From assembly GCA_910575555.1 (NCBI GenBank), contig CAJTFX010000005.1, positions 124,001-188,000 on the forward strand: 64,000 nt of DNA. Direction: 5' to 3'. The DNA is from Lachnospiraceae bacterium (GTDB taxonomy: Bacteria; Bacillota; Clostridia; Lachnospirales; Lachnospiraceae). This document shows positions 1-9,439 of the stretch, in pieces. Below the pieces are notes generated by a model. That model saw only the letters and a program-made list of their open reading frames with translations, was not told the origin of the DNA and made no database searches. Every line of letters begins with the position of its first letter. The first letter of the stretch is position 1. Made by a program: the position numbers and the translations under genes.

Positions 1-533
1 GTAAAAAAGTATTTACAAAGAAATACGGGGACAAAGCATTTTCCTTACAGGCAAAGGCTGTAAAGGGCGCAAAAATCACCTACAAAACCTCCGATAAGAA
101 GGTGGCGGACGTAGACAAAAAGGGCAAAGTAACAATCAAGGGCACGGGAATTGCCACAATCACCATAAAAGCCACTGCTTCCGGGTATGACGACAAAAGC
201 TTAAAAGTAACAGTAAAAGTCAGCCCCTCCAAGGCTTCTGCTCCTTCCTTAAAAACATTAAGAGGCAGGAAGCTGAAAGTAAGCTGGAAAAAGGACAGCC
301 GCGCCACAGGCTACCAGGTCCAGTACTGCGCCAGCAAGGCATTTAAAAAGGGCGTGAAAACCATTACCATCAGCAGGAATAAGACGATCACCAGGACCAT
401 CTCGAAATTAACAAAAGGGAAACGGTATTACGTGCGTGTGCGCGCTTATAAGAGCGTGAAGGTGAACAAGAAAACCCAGAAGCTTTACGGGGCATGGAGC
501 AGCGTGAAGCGCAGTGGAAAAATCAGGAAATAG
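1..533 (+). CDS. C-terminal part of an Ig-like/Fn3 surface protein (5' end outside window)
   Basis: The reading frame is open from the window's left edge (first full codon at base 3) to the TAG at 531-533, so the true start lies upstream. The first part (about residues 1-75 of what is visible) has the V-D-x-x-G-K-V-T-x-x-G-x-G-x-A-T-I-T-I pattern of bacterial Ig-like (Big_2) domains. It is followed by one fibronectin type III-like domain with G-Y-Q-V-Q-Y and Y-Y-V-R-V-R-A-Y strands and a terminal Y-G-A-W-S-S motif. The sequence is very lysine-rich. No sortase motif or membrane anchor is seen at the C terminus. The same Fn3 type closes the protein at 2373-4307, so the two are probably related secreted or cell-surface proteins. 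Substrate or ligand is unknown. Confidence 0.8.
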   Translation, partial: KKVFTKKYGDKAFSLQAKAVKGAKITYKTSDKKVADVDKKGKVTIKGTGIATITIKATASGYDDKSLKVTVKVSPSKASAPSLKTLRGRKLKVSWKKDSRATGYQVQYCASKAFKKGVKTITISRNKTITRTISKLTKGKRYYVRVRAYKSVKVNKKTQKLYGAWSSVKRSGKIRK

Positions 534-567
534 AAGGAGCATTTTAAGGCTGCCGCGAAAGTCAAAT

Positions 568-602
568 GGGGCTGCCGCACTAAGTAATTAGTGCGCAGCC
601 CC
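568..602. terminator. Hairpin between convergent genes
   Basis: Left arm 568-583 and right arm 588-602 pair almost perfectly, with one bulged C. The hairpin lies between the convergent surface-protein and MATE genes and could end both transcripts, but there is no clear T-run on the plus side. Its outer arm GGGGCTGCCGCA is shared with hairpins at 13372-13435 and 23805-23902. Confidence 0.55.
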
Positions 603-620
603 TTCGCGGGGTTCAAATAT

Positions 621-1970
621 TTATAAATCTCCCCGCCGCCTTCTCTCTCCAGACAAAATCAAATATGCAGCCACGCAGATCCCCGCCGACAGAAGAGAGC
701 CCAAAGGCGCCGCAAGCCCCATGGGAAACAGGTTGTCCGGATATTTCCTGGATGTAATCCAGGAGAGCGGAATGCGCACCAGCACAATGGACAGGGAATT
801 GTGCAGGAAGGAAATACCGGATTTCCCAAGGGCGCAGAAATACCCGGAGAAGCAAAAATGAATGCCCGCAAATACACAGTCCCAGACGTAACTTCTCAGA
901 TATTGGCTGCCCAGGCGGATAACGTCGGCATTATCCTCAAACAGACCGATAATCTGCGGAGCCACAAATTGCACAAGAACAGAAGATACCATACCGAATC
1001 CAATGGAAATGACAAGGGCGCAGCCCAGGGTTTGTTTTGCCCGGTCATGCTTTTGGGCTCCGATATTCTGTGCGGCAAGGGCAGATACTGCCGACAGCAT
1101 GGAGGAGGGAATCAGAAACAGAATGCCGATGACTTTTTCCACAATGCCTACTGCGGCGGCGTCATGCAGCCCCCGGCGGTTGGCAATCACAGTAATAACT
1201 ATAAATGCAATCTGAATAAATCCATCCTGCAATGCCACCGGCAGGCCAATCTTAAGGATGCTGCCCATAACCGTTCTTTGAGGTCTGAAATCGCTTTTTT
1301 TCAGAACCAGTCCCGTTTTTCTTTTCAAAATCACCGTTAACGCCGTTATCACAGAAATTGTCTGTGAGACGGTGGTGCCGAGGGCGGCTCCCATAGCGCC
1401 CATGCCCAGCGCTCCGATAAACAGATAGTCCAGAGCGATATTACAGACACAGGCCACGGCAATGAAATACATGGGCCGTTTGGTGTCTCCCAGACCCCGG
1501 AATATGGAGCTGATGATATTGTAAGCGGTGATAAAGGGAATACCGGCAAAGCAAATTCTGAGATAAGAAGCAGTTTCCAGGGCTGCTTCCGGCGGCGCGG
1601 ACATTGCAGTTACAATGGGGTTTACCAGAAGAAGCAGCAGGACGGTTACGGCAAAGGAGCCGGTGATAAATAAAACGGCTGTGTTTCCCACCAGACGGGA
1701 GGCTTTGTTCAGTTCCTTTGCGCCGGCTGCAAGTCCGATGGTAACGGTTGCCCCCATGGCCAGGCCCACAATCATCACCGTCAGCATATGCATGACCTGG
1801 CTGCCGATGGACACGGCGGTAATGCTGTCTGTGGCGTTAAACTGCCCGATGATAAATAAATCAGCCATGCCGTATAATGTCTGAAGAAAAAAGGACAGCA
1901 TATAAGGCAGGGAAAACAGCAGAATGTTTTTCCATACGTTTCCTGAGGTTAAATCTTTATCCATAATCAT
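621..1970 (-). CDS. MATE family multidrug/toxin efflux transporter
   Basis: Polytopic inner-membrane protein of about 449 residues, the normal MATE length. It has about 12 hydrophobic segments, and the first carries the family's L-P-x-M-L-x-x-x-x-Q-x-x-Y-x-x-x-D-x-x-x-I-G-Q pattern. MATE proteins export drugs or toxic organic cations using an Na+ or H+ gradient. The frame stays open to a TTG at 1994, but that codon has no ribosome site. The ATG at 1970 (or 1964, giving M-D-K-D-L-T) is preceded by an A/G-rich stretch and fits MATE N-termini better. The C terminus is short and basic (GERRRRGDL). The gene is monocistronic and converges on the surface-protein gene to its left. Substrate cannot be told from sequence. 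Confidence 0.9.
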   Translation of the reverse strand: MIMDKDLTSGNVWKNILLFSLPYMLSFFLQTLYGMADLFIIGQFNATDSITAVSIGSQVMHMLTVMIVGLAMGATVTIGLAAGAKELNKASRLVGNTAVLFITGSFAVTVLLLLLVNPIVTAMSAPPEAALETASYLRICFAGIPFITAYNIISSIFRGLGDTKRPMYFIAVACVCNIALDYLFIGALGMGAMGAALGTTVSQTISVITALTVILKRKTGLVLKKSDFRPQRTVMGSILKIGLPVALQDGFIQIAFIVITVIANRRGLHDAAAVGIVEKVIGILFLIPSSMLSAVSALAAQNIGAQKHDRAKQTLGCALVISIGFGMVSSVLVQFVAPQIIGLFEDNADVIRLGSQYLRSYVWDCVFAGIHFCFSGYFCALGKSGISFLHNSLSIVLVRIPLSWITSRKYPDNLFPMGLAAPLGSLLSAGICVAAYLILSGERRRRGDL

Positions 1971-2260
1971 TGACACGTATGTTTTCTTTTGCAAAAGAAG
2001 ATGAGATTTTCTTTCTGAAAACCATACGGATTTCTCCCAGGCTATTTTATCACAAAGTTGGAAATTATGGTACTTTTTATGGTATGTTTTTTATCAATCT
2101 GTATGGAACGCTGTAAGCGCCTGTTTATGGGGACTTCCGGCGTTTCTTTTTTCATCCTGTCCAACTGAAAACTGTAAAATTCCGGAAAAACGGTGTCCGT
2201 GTTCGGGATGTGCGTCAGAAATTTGACAGAAATAATTATACTGGATTTCCCAAAATGCAG

Positions 2261-2289
2261 TGGATTTTCAAATACAGAAATGTTATATT
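2261..2289 (+). promoter_or_regulatory. Possible promoter for the 2373 gene
   Basis: TGGATT (2261-2266), 17 bp spacer, TATATT (2284-2289). The -35 is weak. The rest of the 1995-2372 gap is AT-rich and shows no other gene; a TTGACA at 2224 has no properly spaced -10. Confidence 0.4.
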
Positions 2290-2372
2290 ATAGAAAAGAC
2301 AGGAAAGGGTAAATGCCGGCTGACAGGCGTTTGAAACCGAACGTTTGGAGCATGGCCGGCACGGGTGATAAC

Positions 2373-4307
2373 ATGAAAAATTTATTCAAAAAGGGGACAA
2401 GAGCGGCTGCAATTTTGGTCATGCTTGTCTTTTGGTGTCTGCCGGTACAGGCCAGCGGGCAGAGCGGGTCGGCAGAGCCGGTGCCGGAGGGTTACACTCC
2501 CATTCATAACAGTGATGACCTGTATGGAATTCGCAATGATTTGACAGCCAATTATATACTGATGAATGATATTGATCTGTCGGAGGATACGGCGGTAGGC
2601 GGAGCCTTAGACAACGGGGGAAAGGGATGGGACCCCATTGATGGATTTTCCGGAATTTTTGATGGAAATGGACACAGGATATCGGGAATGAAAATCCGCA
2701 GAGAGATGACCGGAACGGTTGGACTGTTTGGAACAGTTGCCGGCGAGACGGTGATAAAAAATCTTGGGCTGACAGAGATAGAGATAGATGTTTCCATCGA
2801 CGGCAGAGGCGCCCTTGATGCAGTTGCAGTGGGCGGAATTGTCGGGAATGGATATCCTCCCCAGGGCGGAAAAGTAGCAAAAATAGAACAATGTTATACT
2901 TCAGGAACAATTTCTGTGACCTCGACAGAGGGCGTTTATGCAGGCGGGCTTGCCGGGGCGAAGGCCCAGGCAGAGAATTCTTATAATGCCTGCGAGATTA
3001 AAATAACGGCAAACCCCAGTCTTGCCGCCCCTGCGCTGATTGGCGGAATTATGGGGCTTAACTCAGGATTATATACACAATGCTGCTACAATGTGGGAAT
3101 GGTAACGTTAAACGGGGAACTGGAAGGAACCGATCCCATTGCCGGTTTACAGGACAACCCCATCCGTTATTGTTATGCATTGTCCGGTACGGCGGGAGAT
3201 AAGAATTCAGGCTGCAAGCTTGGAAATGAAGCGCAGATGAAGAATAAAAGCTTCCTGACCGGATTTGATTTTGAATCTGTCTGGGAAACAGATCCGTACT
3301 CTGCATATCAGTATCCCCAGTTAAAGAGCAACCGCCAGGTTCGCATTTCATCCATAGAGATCAAATCCATGCCGGATAAAACAGAGTATGAATTGGGAGA
3401 GGACCTGGACTTGACCGGCGGAGAGCTTGAGGTTGTCTATGAGGACGGAGCAGTAGCCGCCATCCCCATGACAGAAGCCGCAGTCAGCGGATATGACAAG
3501 AACCGTGTTGGACAGCAGGAGATTTCCGTTGCCTGGGGCAGTGCAGATACGTCTTTTTCAGTAACGGTGAAGGACGATTCACCGTCAGACGATAAGGACA
3601 ATGACAACAATGACAGCAACGGGAATGACAACAACGAGAATGGTGACAATGGGAATGATGGGACAGAGGCCAAAATCCGCGCCATTACATCCGCAAAGGG
3701 AAGCATTCTGTCCGTAAAAAGCGTCAATGGCTCCGGCATTCAGGTGAAAGTCAAAAAGAACGGCAAAGCCCAGGGCTACCAGGTGGAATGCTCCTTAAAA
3801 AGCAATTTTAAAAACGCAAAAAAAGTCAGCGCAAAGGGAACCACACTTAACGTCAAAAAATTAAAAAGTAATAAAAAATACTATGTCCGTGCAAGAATTT
3901 ACGGGAAAGTAAAGGGAAAAACCTATTACGGCGCATGGAGCGCCAAAAAGACAGTAAAGGTCAAAGACAGCATTATTTTTTACAGTGCAAACCATACGAA
4001 ATATTCCTATACCGGAGGCCCGGCAGTTTCCAAAATCGCCTTGAAAAAGAACAAGGTAATTGTCACAGGCTCCCTTCGTTCTGCGCCGAAGGAGAGCCAG
4101 TTATACGGCAAAAAGGCGAAATACTGCTCCAGGAAAACGAGGACTTTCCCACTGGATAAAAAATTCAAATTCTACGGCTCTGCGGAGCATGGCCGATACA
4201 GAATTTCCAGTAAGGAGGGAAAGGCGCTGTGCAGAAATGCCAACGGTCTGGAAGTTATTTTTAAACTGAAAAACGGCAAAGTGGTATCCATCAGCTTTGT
4301 CAGCTGA
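2373..4307 (+). CDS. Secreted GLUG / Ig-like / Fn3 multidomain protein
   Basis: About 644 residues. The preferred start is ATG 2373, because GGGTGAT lies just upstream and it gives a clean signal peptide (K-K-G-T-R, hydrophobic core, cleavage after P-V-Q-A). An in-frame ATG at 2313 has AGGAAAGGG before it but adds 20 charged residues. Domains in order: a region with GLUG-type repeats (G-G-I-V-G, C-Y-T-S-G, A-G-G-L-A-G, about 85-290); a group-3/4 bacterial Ig-like domain (about 325-400); an Asp/Asn-rich linker (about 400-430); an Fn3 domain ending Y-G-A-W-S-A (about 440-540); and a basic C-terminal domain of unknown type. Probably a cell-wall or secreted protein that binds polysaccharide or host surfaces. 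That role is inferred only from domain type, and no anchoring motif was found. Confidence 0.8.
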   Translation: MKNLFKKGTRAAAILVMLVFWCLPVQASGQSGSAEPVPEGYTPIHNSDDLYGIRNDLTANYILMNDIDLSEDTAVGGALDNGGKGWDPIDGFSGIFDGNGHRISGMKIRREMTGTVGLFGTVAGETVIKNLGLTEIEIDVSIDGRGALDAVAVGGIVGNGYPPQGGKVAKIEQCYTSGTISVTSTEGVYAGGLAGAKAQAENSYNACEIKITANPSLAAPALIGGIMGLNSGLYTQCCYNVGMVTLNGELEGTDPIAGLQDNPIRYCYALSGTAGDKNSGCKLGNEAQMKNKSFLTGFDFESVWETDPYSAYQYPQLKSNRQVRISSIEIKSMPDKTEYELGEDLDLTGGELEVVYEDGAVAAIPMTEAAVSGYDKNRVGQQEISVAWGSADTSFSVTVKDDSPSDDKDNDNNDSNGNDNNENGDNGNDGTEAKIRAITSAKGSILSVKSVNGSGIQVKVKKNGKAQGYQVECSLKSNFKNAKKVSAKGTTLNVKKLKSNKKYYVRARIYGKVKGKTYYGAWSAKKTVKVKDSIIFYSANHTKYSYTGGPAVSKIALKKNKVIVTGSLRSAPKESQLYGKKAKYCSRKTRTFPLDKKFKFYGSAEHGRYRISSKEGKALCRNANGLEVIFKLKNGKVVSISFVS

Positions 4308-4326
4308 TATTTTTTGAAAAAACTTC

Positions 4327-4355
4327 TTGCAGTTTTTGAAAGCCCGTGTTAGAAT
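4327..4355 (+). promoter_or_regulatory. pheST promoter
   Basis: TTGCAG (4327-4332), 17 bp spacer, TAGAAT (4350-4355), immediately before the T-box leader. Confidence 0.65.
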
Positions 4356-4369
4356 GGTTTCCAGTGAAA

Positions 4370-4640
4370 AGCGATGAAGGTGTCCAGTAGAGAACTGCAC
4401 TGCTTAAAGAGAGAGAGGGCCGCCGGCTGTAAGCCCTCTTAAGAAAAGGCAGCAATCGAATTTCCCGCCGGAGCTGTACGTCTGAACCGGGAGTGTTCCC
4501 CAGTAGGACGTGACGTTTCCTGCACGTTACGCAGAAAGAGTGCTTGAGAAGGATTGTTTGTCAGAAACAGGAATTCTTGAGAAACAGGGTGGTACCACGG
4601 AACTTTTCGTCCCTATGCTTAGGCATAGGGGCTTTTTTGT
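4370..4640 (+). promoter_or_regulatory. T-box leader (probable tRNA-Phe sensor) with terminator
   Basis: The conserved T-box AGGGTGGTACCACGG is at 4586-4600. It is followed by a terminator hairpin (CCCTATGC / GCATAGGG, 4611-4630) and a T-run at 4633-4637. Upstream is a structured Stem I region with the AGAGAG entry (about 4408) and a G-A-A-T-T-T-C-C-C loop at 4458-4466, whose TTC at 4462-4464 could be the Phe specifier codon. Known T-box biology: uncharged tRNA pairs with the leader and prevents termination. Assignment to Phe rests on this loop plus the downstream pheST genes. Confidence 0.9.
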
Positions 4641-4662
4641 CTTATGAGAAAATTCTGTAAGA

Positions 4663-4741
4663 TATTACTCCGGCGGTTAAATATCACAGCATTTTATTTG
4701 TTCAGCGTAATCTACTGCGATATTTAACCGCCGGAGTAATA
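4663..4741. repeat. Palindromic repeat (MITE-like), copy 1
   Basis: Arms of 26 bp (4664-4689 and 4715-4740) are inverted repeats with a single mismatch, beginning ATTACTCCGG and ending CCGGAGTAAT. The loop is 25 bp. TA flanks each end, as in TA-target-site elements. A second copy with identical arms but a different loop is at 24953-25033. This copy lies between the T-box terminator and the pheS ribosome site. Confidence 0.8.
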
Positions 4742-4784
4742 AAGACAATTACCGCATTGCAGCGGCAATGAAAGGAGAATGAGA

Positions 4785-5804
4785 ATGAAAGAAAAACTGG
4801 AGCAGATTAGGGAAAAAGCAGTCCGTGAAATCCAGAATTCTGATGGACTGGCGAAATTAAATGAGGTAAGAGTTGCGTTTCTGGGCAAAAAAGGAGAACT
4901 GACAGCCGTATTGAAGGGCATGAAGGATGTTCTTCCCGAAGAACGCCCTGTTGTGGGACAGTTGGTGAATGACACCAGAGAAAGCATTGAACGGCTGATT
5001 GAGGAGACAAAGGCCAAATTAGAGGCGGCGGAACGGGAACTGAGGCTGCAGCAGGAAGTGATTGATGTGACGCTTCCGGCAAAGAAGAACCGTGTGGGCC
5101 ACCGCCATCCCAACACCATTGCGCTGGAGGAAGTGGAGCGGATTTTCGTGGGCATGGGCTATGAAGTTGTGGAAGGCCCGGAAGTGGAATACGATTACTA
5201 CAACTTCGAAGCGCTGAATATTCCGGCAAACCATCCGGCCAAAGATGAGCAGGACACTTTTTATATCAATGACAAGATTCTGCTGCGCACCCAGACCTCG
5301 CCGGTGCAGGTGCGTGAGATGGAAAAAGGGAAGCTGCCCATCCGCATGATTGCGCCGGGCCGTGTGTTCCGTTCCGACGAGGTGGACGCGACCCATTCCC
5401 CCTCCTTTCATCAGGTGGAAGGACTGGTGGTGGATAAGCATATCACCTTTGCCGATTTAAAAGGAACTCTGGCGGAATTTGCCAGACAGTTATTCGGAGC
5501 GGAAACAAAAGTGAAATTCCGGCCCCATCATTTCCCCTTTACAGAACCCAGTGCGGAAGTGGACGTCACCTGTTTTAAATGCGGCGGAAAAGGCTGCCGG
5601 TTCTGCAAAGGCTCCGGTTGGATTGAGATTTTAGGCTGCGGAATGGTGCATCCCAGAGTGCTGAAAATGAGCGGGATTGATCCGGAGGAGTATTCCGGTT
5701 TTGCATTTGGAATGGGTCTGGAGCGTATTGCGCTGCTGAAATATGAAATTGACGACATGCGCCTGCTTTATGAAAATGACGACCGTTTTTTAAAACAGTT
5801 TTAG
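4785..5804 (+). CDS. pheS: Phenylalanine--tRNA ligase alpha subunit
   Basis: Catalytic subunit of the cytoplasmic alpha2beta2 enzyme that charges tRNA-Phe. The protein is 339 residues, the usual bacterial length. The N-terminal coiled coil (about 1-90) binds tRNA. Class II motif 2 is seen as [16 protein letters not shown] (about 195-209) and motif 3 as G-M-G-L-E-R (about 312). The C-F-K-C-x-x-K-G-C-x-F-C cluster is typical of PheS. The start chosen is ATG 4785, with AAAGGAG seven bases upstream; the in-frame ATG at 4779 is too close to that site. First gene of pheS-pheT-queA, controlled by the T-box leader. Confidence 0.98.
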   Translation: MKEKLEQIREKAVREIQNSDGLAKLNEVRVAFLGKKGELTAVLKGMKDVLPEERPVVGQLVNDTRESIERLIEETKAKLEAAERELRLQQEVIDVTLPAKKNRVGHRHPNTIALEEVERIFVGMGYEVVEGPEVEYDYYNFEALNIPANHPAKDEQDTFYINDKILLRTQTSPVQVREMEKGKLPIRMIAPGRVFRSDEVDATHSPSFHQVEGLVVDKHITFADLKGTLAEFARQLFGAETKVKFRPHHFPFTEPSAEVDVTCFKCGGKGCRFCKGSGWIEILGCGMVHPRVLKMSGIDPEEYSGFAFGMGLERIALLKYEIDDMRLLYENDDRFLKQF

Positions 5805-5847
5805 AGGGAACTCTTTATAGATTAAAAACAGAAAGGAATCAATCGTT

Positions 5848-8268
5848 ATGAATACATCATTATCATGGGTGAAAGCATATGTGCCGGAGCTGGACGTGAC
5901 GGCCCAGGAATACATGGACGCAATGACCCTTTCCGGTTCCAAGGTGGAAGGGTATGAGAAGTTGGACGCAGATCTGGAGAAAATTATCATCGGCCAGATT
6001 AAGAAAATCGAGAAGCATCCCGATGCAGATAAATTGGTTGTCTGCCAGGTGGATGTGGGAACCGGGGAAGAGATTCAGATTGTCACCGGCGCCCCCAATG
6101 TAAAGGAAGGCCAGAAGGTTCCGGTGGTCTTAGACGGCGGCCGGGTGGCAGGAGGCCATGACGGAAAGAAAACGCCCGGCGGAATTAAAATCAAAAAGGG
6201 AAAATTAAGGGGCGTGCCCTCAAACGGCATGATGTGCTCCATTGAAGAACTGGGCTCCAGCCGGGATATGTACCCGGAAGCGCCGGAATCGGGCATCTAC
6301 ATTTTTGAAGAGGATGCAGTGGTAGGAGAAAGCGCAGTGAAGGCCCTGGGATTGGAGGATGTGGTATTTGAATACGAAATCACCTCCAACCGGGTGGACT
6401 GCTTCGGCGTACTGGGACTGGCAAGAGAGGCGGCGGCTACTTTTCGGAAGGAATTCAAGCCTCCGGTGGTAACGGAGACAGGAAATGACGAGGATGTGAA
6501 TGATTACATCAAAGTTACGGTAAACGATACGGAGCTCTGTCCCAGATATTGCGCCAGAGTGGTGAAAAATATTAAAATCGCTCCCTCGCCCAAGTGGATG
6601 CAGCGGCGGCTTGCCTCCCAGGGAATCCGGCCCATCAACAACATTGTGGACATTACCAACTATGTGATGGAGGAATACGGTCAGCCCATGCATGCCTATG
6701 ATTTAGATACCATTGCAGGACATGAGATCATCGTAAGGCGCGCCGCAAAAGACGAAAAATTTGTAACCCTGGACGGCCAGGAGCGAATTATGGATGATTC
6801 TGTCCTGATGATTTGCGACGGAGAGAAGGCCGTGGGCATTGCCGGAATCATGGGCGGGGAAAATTCCATGATTACAGACCAGGTGCAGACCATGCTGTTT
6901 GAAGCCGCATGCTTTGACGGCACCAATATCCGCCTGTCCAGTAAAAAGGTAGGGCTTCGGACTGACGCTTCCGGCAAGTTTGAAAAAGGCCTGGACCCCA
7001 ACAATGCCATAGACGCCATCAACCGGGCCTGTCAGTTAATTGAAGAACTGGGAGCAGGAGAAGTGGTAGGCGGCGTTGTGGATGTGTACGGCAAAGTCAG
7101 GGAGGGAAGAAGAATTCCCTTTGATCCGGAGAAAATCAACCGTCTGTTGGGAACAGACATTGACAAAGAAACCATGCTGGGGTATTTCCGTAAAATCGAT
7201 CTGGAATACGATGCTGCCGGCGAAGAGGTACTTGTGCCGTCCTGGAGACAGGATTTGGAATGCCTGGCAGATCTGGCAGAGGAAGTGGCAAGATTCTATG
7301 GATATGACAATATTCCTACCACACTGCCCACCGGAGAAGCAACCACCGGAAAACTGTCCTTTAAGCTCAGGGTGGAAGAAGTGGCAAGAAATATTGCAGA
7401 ATACTGCGGGTTCAGCCAGGGAATGACCTATTCCTTTGAGAGTCCCAAGGTGTTTGACAAGCTGCTGCTTCCAAAAGACAGTCAGCTGCGCAATACCGTG
7501 GTGATTTCCAACCCTCTGGGCGAGGATTTCAGCATTATGCGGACGATTTCCCTGAACGGAATGCTCACCTCTCTGTCTACCAATTATAACCGCAGAAACC
7601 GGAATGTGCGCCTGTATGAACTGGGAAATATCTATCTGCCCAAACAGACGCCGGTGACGGAGCTGCCGGAGGAGCGGATGCAGTTTACCCTGGGGATGTA
7701 CGGAGAAGGGGATTTCTATACCATGAAAGGCGTTATTGAGGAATTTTTGGACAAAGCAGGGCTGTCCGGAAAAGAAACCTATGATCCCAACGCCCAAAAA
7801 CCCTTCCTTCACCCGGGCAGACAGGCAAATGTGTTCTATGACGGCCAGAACATCGGATATCTGGGAGAAGTGCATCCCCAGGTAACAGACAATTATTCCA
7901 TCAAAGACCGTGTGTATGTGGCTGTGATTGATATGCCGAAGGTGGTGGAACTGGCAAGTTTTGAACGGAAATACGAAGGAATTGCAAAATTCCCGGCGGT
8001 TACCCGTGACATCAGTATGGTGATGAAGAAAAATATCCTGGTGGGAGAAGTGGAGAAGGTATTCGAATCCAAAGGCGGACAATATCTGGAAAGCTATGAA
8101 CTGTTCGACCTCTATGAAGGGGCGCAGATTACGGCAGGATATAAGTCCGTGGCGTATTCCCTGACTTTCCGGGCCAAAGACAAGACGCTGGAGGAAGCGG
8201 ACTATGCGCCTGCCATGGATAAAATACTGAAAGCATTAGAAGCCATGGGAATTGAATTGAGGAAATAA
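5848..8268 (+). CDS. pheT: Phenylalanine--tRNA ligase beta subunit
   Basis: Structural/editing subunit of PheRS, 806 residues, full length. Domains in order: a tRNA-binding (EMAP-like) N-terminal domain (about 40-150), the B3/B4 editing domain (about 210-390), a B5 domain (about 405-480), the degenerate catalytic-like core, and the C-terminal anticodon-binding FDX-ACB domain (about 713-806, opening with F-P-A-V-T-R-D-I-S-M-V). ATG 5848 is preceded by AAAGGA. It follows pheS after 43 bp and is co-transcribed under the T-box. Nothing unusual is seen. Confidence 0.98.
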   Translation: MNTSLSWVKAYVPELDVTAQEYMDAMTLSGSKVEGYEKLDADLEKIIIGQIKKIEKHPDADKLVVCQVDVGTGEEIQIVTGAPNVKEGQKVPVVLDGGRVAGGHDGKKTPGGIKIKKGKLRGVPSNGMMCSIEELGSSRDMYPEAPESGIYIFEEDAVVGESAVKALGLEDVVFEYEITSNRVDCFGVLGLAREAAATFRKEFKPPVVTETGNDEDVNDYIKVTVNDTELCPRYCARVVKNIKIAPSPKWMQRRLASQGIRPINNIVDITNYVMEEYGQPMHAYDLDTIAGHEIIVRRAAKDEKFVTLDGQERIMDDSVLMICDGEKAVGIAGIMGGENSMITDQVQTMLFEAACFDGTNIRLSSKKVGLRTDASGKFEKGLDPNNAIDAINRACQLIEELGAGEVVGGVVDVYGKVREGRRIPFDPEKINRLLGTDIDKETMLGYFRKIDLEYDAAGEEVLVPSWRQDLECLADLAEEVARFYGYDNIPTTLPTGEATTGKLSFKLRVEEVARNIAEYCGFSQGMTYSFESPKVFDKLLLPKDSQLRNTVVISNPLGEDFSIMRTISLNGMLTSLSTNYNRRNRNVRLYELGNIYLPKQTPVTELPEERMQFTLGMYGEGDFYTMKGVIEEFLDKAGLSGKETYDPNAQKPFLHPGRQANVFYDGQNIGYLGEVHPQVTDNYSIKDRVYVAVIDMPKVVELASFERKYEGIAKFPAVTRDISMVMKKNILVGEVEKVFESKGGQYLESYELFDLYEGAQITAGYKSVAYSLTFRAKDKTLEEADYAPAMDKILKALEAMGIELRK

Positions 8269-8274
8269 AAAGAT

Positions 8275-9330
8275 ATGGAAGTAAAAGACTTTTACTATGA
8301 ATTGCCCAAAGAGCTAATCGCCCAGGAGCCGCTTAAGGATCGCTCCGGCTCCCGCCTTCTGGTGCTTCATAAGGAGACGGGGGAACTGGAACACAGAAGC
8401 TTTCGGGATATTGCAGAATATCTGAATCCCGGGGACTGCCTGGTGCTGAATAATACCAGGGTAATTCCTGCAAGGCTGTTGGGGGAACGGGAAGGCACCG
8501 GAGGAAAGGTTGAAATCCTGCTGCTGAAGCGAAAAGAAAATGATATCTGGGAAACCCTGGTGAAGCCGGGAAAAAAAGCCAGGCCGGGAGACAGAATTCT
8601 CTTTGGCGGCGGTCTTTTGACCGGGGAAATTCTGGAAATTGCAGAAGAAGGCAACCGGCTGGTTCAGTTTACTTATCAGGGGATTTTTGAAGAGGTGCTG
8701 GATCAGCTGGGGCAGATGCCTCTGCCTCCTTATATTACCCAAAAGCTTCAGGATAAAAACCGGTATCAGACGGTGTATGCCAGATATGACGGTTCCGCGG
8801 CGGCCCCTACCGCCGGACTGCATTTTACGCCGGAGCTGTTGGAGAAAATCCGGCAGAAAGGCGTTTCTGTGGCAGAAGTGACCCTTCATGTGGGTCTGGG
8901 AACCTTTCGCCCGGTGAAAGCGGAACAGGTAGAAGCGCATCATATGCACTCGGAATTTTATCAGATTGACGAAAAAGCAGCCGGATTGATCCATGAAACC
9001 AGGCAAAGGGGCGGCCGGATCATCTGTGTGGGCACCACAAGCTGCCGTACCATTGAGTCTGCGGCCCAGCGCTTGCGGAAGGAAAATTCCATGGCGGGGG
9101 AAGGGGAGATTCTTCAGGCGGGAAGCGGTTGGACGGATATTTTTATTTATCCCGGTTATCAGTTCCAGGTATTGGATGGGCTGATCACTAATTTCCACCT
9201 GCCGGAATCCACACTGGTGATGCTGGTGTCTGCCCTTGCCGGAAGAGAGCGGGTGATGCATGCCTATGAAACGGCGGTGGAAGAACGGTACCGTTTTTTC
9301 AGCTTTGGGGATGCGATGCTGATTATCTGA
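8275..9330 (+). CDS. queA: S-adenosylmethionine:tRNA ribosyltransferase-isomerase
   Basis: Transfers and isomerises the ribosyl group of SAM onto 7-aminomethyl-7-deazaguanine in tRNA, giving epoxyqueuosine. The protein is 351 residues, full length. Recognisable blocks are the N-terminal F-Y-Y-E-L-P-x-[37 protein letters not shown] and the C-terminal [14 protein letters not shown]. It begins six bases after pheT, with GAGG about 13 bases upstream of the ATG. It is therefore probably read through from the phe T-box, tying a tRNA-modification gene to the same operon. Confidence 0.97.
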   Translation: MEVKDFYYELPKELIAQEPLKDRSGSRLLVLHKETGELEHRSFRDIAEYLNPGDCLVLNNTRVIPARLLGEREGTGGKVEILLLKRKENDIWETLVKPGKKARPGDRILFGGGLLTGEILEIAEEGNRLVQFTYQGIFEEVLDQLGQMPLPPYITQKLQDKNRYQTVYARYDGSAAAPTAGLHFTPELLEKIRQKGVSVAEVTLHVGLGTFRPVKAEQVEAHHMHSEFYQIDEKAAGLIHETRQRGGRIICVGTTSCRTIESAAQRLRKENSMAGEGEILQAGSGWTDIFIYPGYQFQVLDGLITNFHLPESTLVMLVSALAGRERVMHAYETAVEERYRFFSFGDAMLII

Positions 9331-9391
9331 AAGCAAACCGTGATGTGTTTTGCCCCTGTATAAAAATTTCCTATGAAATAAAAAAAAGAAT

Positions 9392-9426
9392 GGCGCTGCC
9401 AGGAAACAAAATTTCCCGGCAGCGCC
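9392..9426. terminator. Bidirectional terminator
   Basis: GGCGCTGCC-AGGAAA (9392-9406) pairs with TTTCCC-GGCAGCGCC (9412-9426), with an A-rich tract before and TTTT after. It lies between convergent queA and the Cys/His-repeat gene and can serve both. Confidence 0.85.
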
Positions 9427-9439
9427 GTTTTCAGTTTAC

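Noticed and set aside
7036-8082. Large minus-strand open frame inside pheT
   Set aside because: pheT is unmistakable on the plus strand, and the minus frame has no motif or ribosome site.
8314-9336. 340-codon minus-strand open frame opposite queA
   Set aside because: Shadow of queA with no start signal and no family pattern.
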